DNA of 64,000 nucleotides from DASRDB01 sp035652815 (GTDB lineage: Bacteria > Chloroflexota > Ktedonobacteria > Ktedonobacterales > Ktedonobacteraceae): NCBI GenBank assembly GCA_035652815.1, contig DASRDB010000014.1, positions 1 through 64,000 of the forward strand. Reading direction: 5' to 3'. Position numbers and translations under genes: made by a program. The notes under the pieces are model-generated. The model had not been told where the DNA came from, did not search any database, and worked only from the letters and a program-made list of their open reading frames with translations. Position 1 is the stretch's first letter; each line of letters starts with the position of its first letter. Positions 63,474-64,000 of the stretch are shown in pieces.

Positions 63474-64000
63474 ATGGTAGCCATCGCAAAAAGGGCATTG
63501 GAAGATGTGGAAGAGCGGAGCGAAAAAAGATTCTCTCGTTCAACCTACTTTTCAGAACCGGACATTCTTTTTGACGATGAAGATGATTACGTGGAGGAGG
63601 AAGAAACTTCAGATGATCGGAGTTCGGATAACGCTATCCGGCAGTACCTCGCAGAGATTGGGCGCTACCCCTTGCTGACAGCCGAGCAGGAAATGCGCCT
63701 GGCGAAAAGTGTGGTGGAGGGTGATATGGAGGCGCAGCGCCGCCTGGTCGAGGCCAACCTGCGGCTGGTGGTCAGCATTGCCAAACGCTACAACAATCAC
63801 GGCATTGCCCTGCTTGATCTGGTGCAAGAAGGCAACCTGGGATTGATTCGCGCCGCGCAAAAATTCGATCCCTCGAAAGGCTTTCGCTTCAGCACCTACG
63901 CGACATGGTGGATTCGCCAGGCCATCAGCCGGGCGGTCGCCGAACACACCCGGGCCATTCACATCCCCGTACACGTGGTTGAGCTGATCTACAAGATCAA
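63474..64000 (+). CDS. Sigma-70 family RNA polymerase sigma factor, partial at window end
   Basis: ATG at 63474 after AAGGAG (10 nt); the frame stays open to the window edge, about 175 codons. After an acidic 55-residue head comes region 1.2 (DNAIRQYLAEIGRYPLLTAE), then the primary-sigma core: RRLVEANLRLVVSIAKRYNN, LDLVQEGNLGLIRAAQKFDP and GFRFSTYATWWIRQAISRAV, followed by HTRAIHIPVHVVE. This is region 2 of a group 1/2 sigma factor (RpoD/SigA/SigB-like). The short acidic head lacking a long region 1.1 favours a group 2 alternative sigma, but the rest is outside the window. Confidence 0.93.
   Translation, partial: MVAIAKRALEDVEERSEKRFSRSTYFSEPDILFDDEDDYVEEEETSDDRSSDNAIRQYLAEIGRYPLLTAEQEMRLAKSVVEGDMEAQRRLVEANLRLVVSIAKRYNNHGIALLDLVQEGNLGLIRAAQKFDPSKGFRFSTYATWWIRQAISRAVAEHTRAIHIPVHVVELIYKI

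Overview
The window looks like chromosome of a soil-type Chloroflexota bacterium, most likely of the Ktedonobacteria. This is inferred from moderate GC, a 5S rRNA at the left edge, paired ECF sigma/anti-sigma genes whose anti-sigma factors carry large extracellular beta-propeller-like domains, eukaryotic-type Ser/Thr kinase, zinc-ribbon/proline-rich membrane proteins, an orphan WXG100 protein and several streptogramin-lyase-like propellers. No database search was possible, so the taxon is an inference. I saw no tRNA, CRISPR array, transposase or integrase.

Layout. 1-155: 5S rRNA and its terminator, presumably the end of an rRNA operon. 440-3039: ECF sigma/anti-sigma pair 1. 3130-5084: DUF1003 membrane protein and acyl-CoA dehydrogenase. 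5353-11107 (minus strand): a methyl-cycle and methionine-salvage block made of mtnA, a degenerate HD-domain protein, a PfkB kinase, adenosylhomocysteinase and metK, the last behind a clear SAM-I riboswitch and terminator. 11487-13888: sigma/anti-sigma pair 2. 14170-18167: DUF4388 protein, membrane histidine kinase and single-domain response regulator. 18331-22164: leucyl aminopeptidase, M32 carboxypeptidase, moaD (with an unusual C-terminal tail) and moaE. 22304-30241: fused MNT-HEPN protein, TPR protein, GntR regulator, thioredoxin, BI-1 membrane protein, zinc-ribbon proteins, ferredoxin and Ser/Thr kinase. 30703-40099: GH3 beta-glucosidase, M29-like aminopeptidase, double-SIS protein, YbjN-like protein, DUF1015 protein and FAD amine-oxidase-like enzyme. 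40337-43599: HEAT-repeat protein next to an apparently intact phage-type terminase large subunit with no other phage genes. 43750-48854: GT39-like glycosyltransferase and two secreted proteins. 49375-52728: single-polypeptide restriction-modification enzyme with an AT-rich mosaic segment. 52953-60203: three Vgb-like propeller proteins, GNAT enzyme, zinc-ribbon/LamG-like protein and WXG100 protein. 60547-63049: response regulator and zinc-ribbon/proline-rich protein. 63474-end: primary-like sigma-70 factor, cut by the window edge.

The intergenic DNA is the most unusual part. Four families of interspersed inverted repeats occur between genes: A, core TGTAGGGACGCGATTCATCG; B, core CACCCGCAAGGGG; C, core TAGGGACAGGGGG; D, core TGTCATCCTGAGCG. 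In addition there are very long perfect palindromes of unrelated sequence: 62 bp at 35996, 70 bp at 57021 and a 24-bp-stem hairpin at 21420. These abut stop codons, as if the genome uses or generates long perfect hairpins at gene ends. Other leads are the lone terminase/HEAT pair, the MoaD tail beyond Gly-Gly, the one-chain MNT-HEPN protein, the mtnA-HD-PfkB salvage cassette, three U-tailed hairpins in a row ahead of the GNAT gene, and a sigma-54-like motif in front of the last sigma factor.
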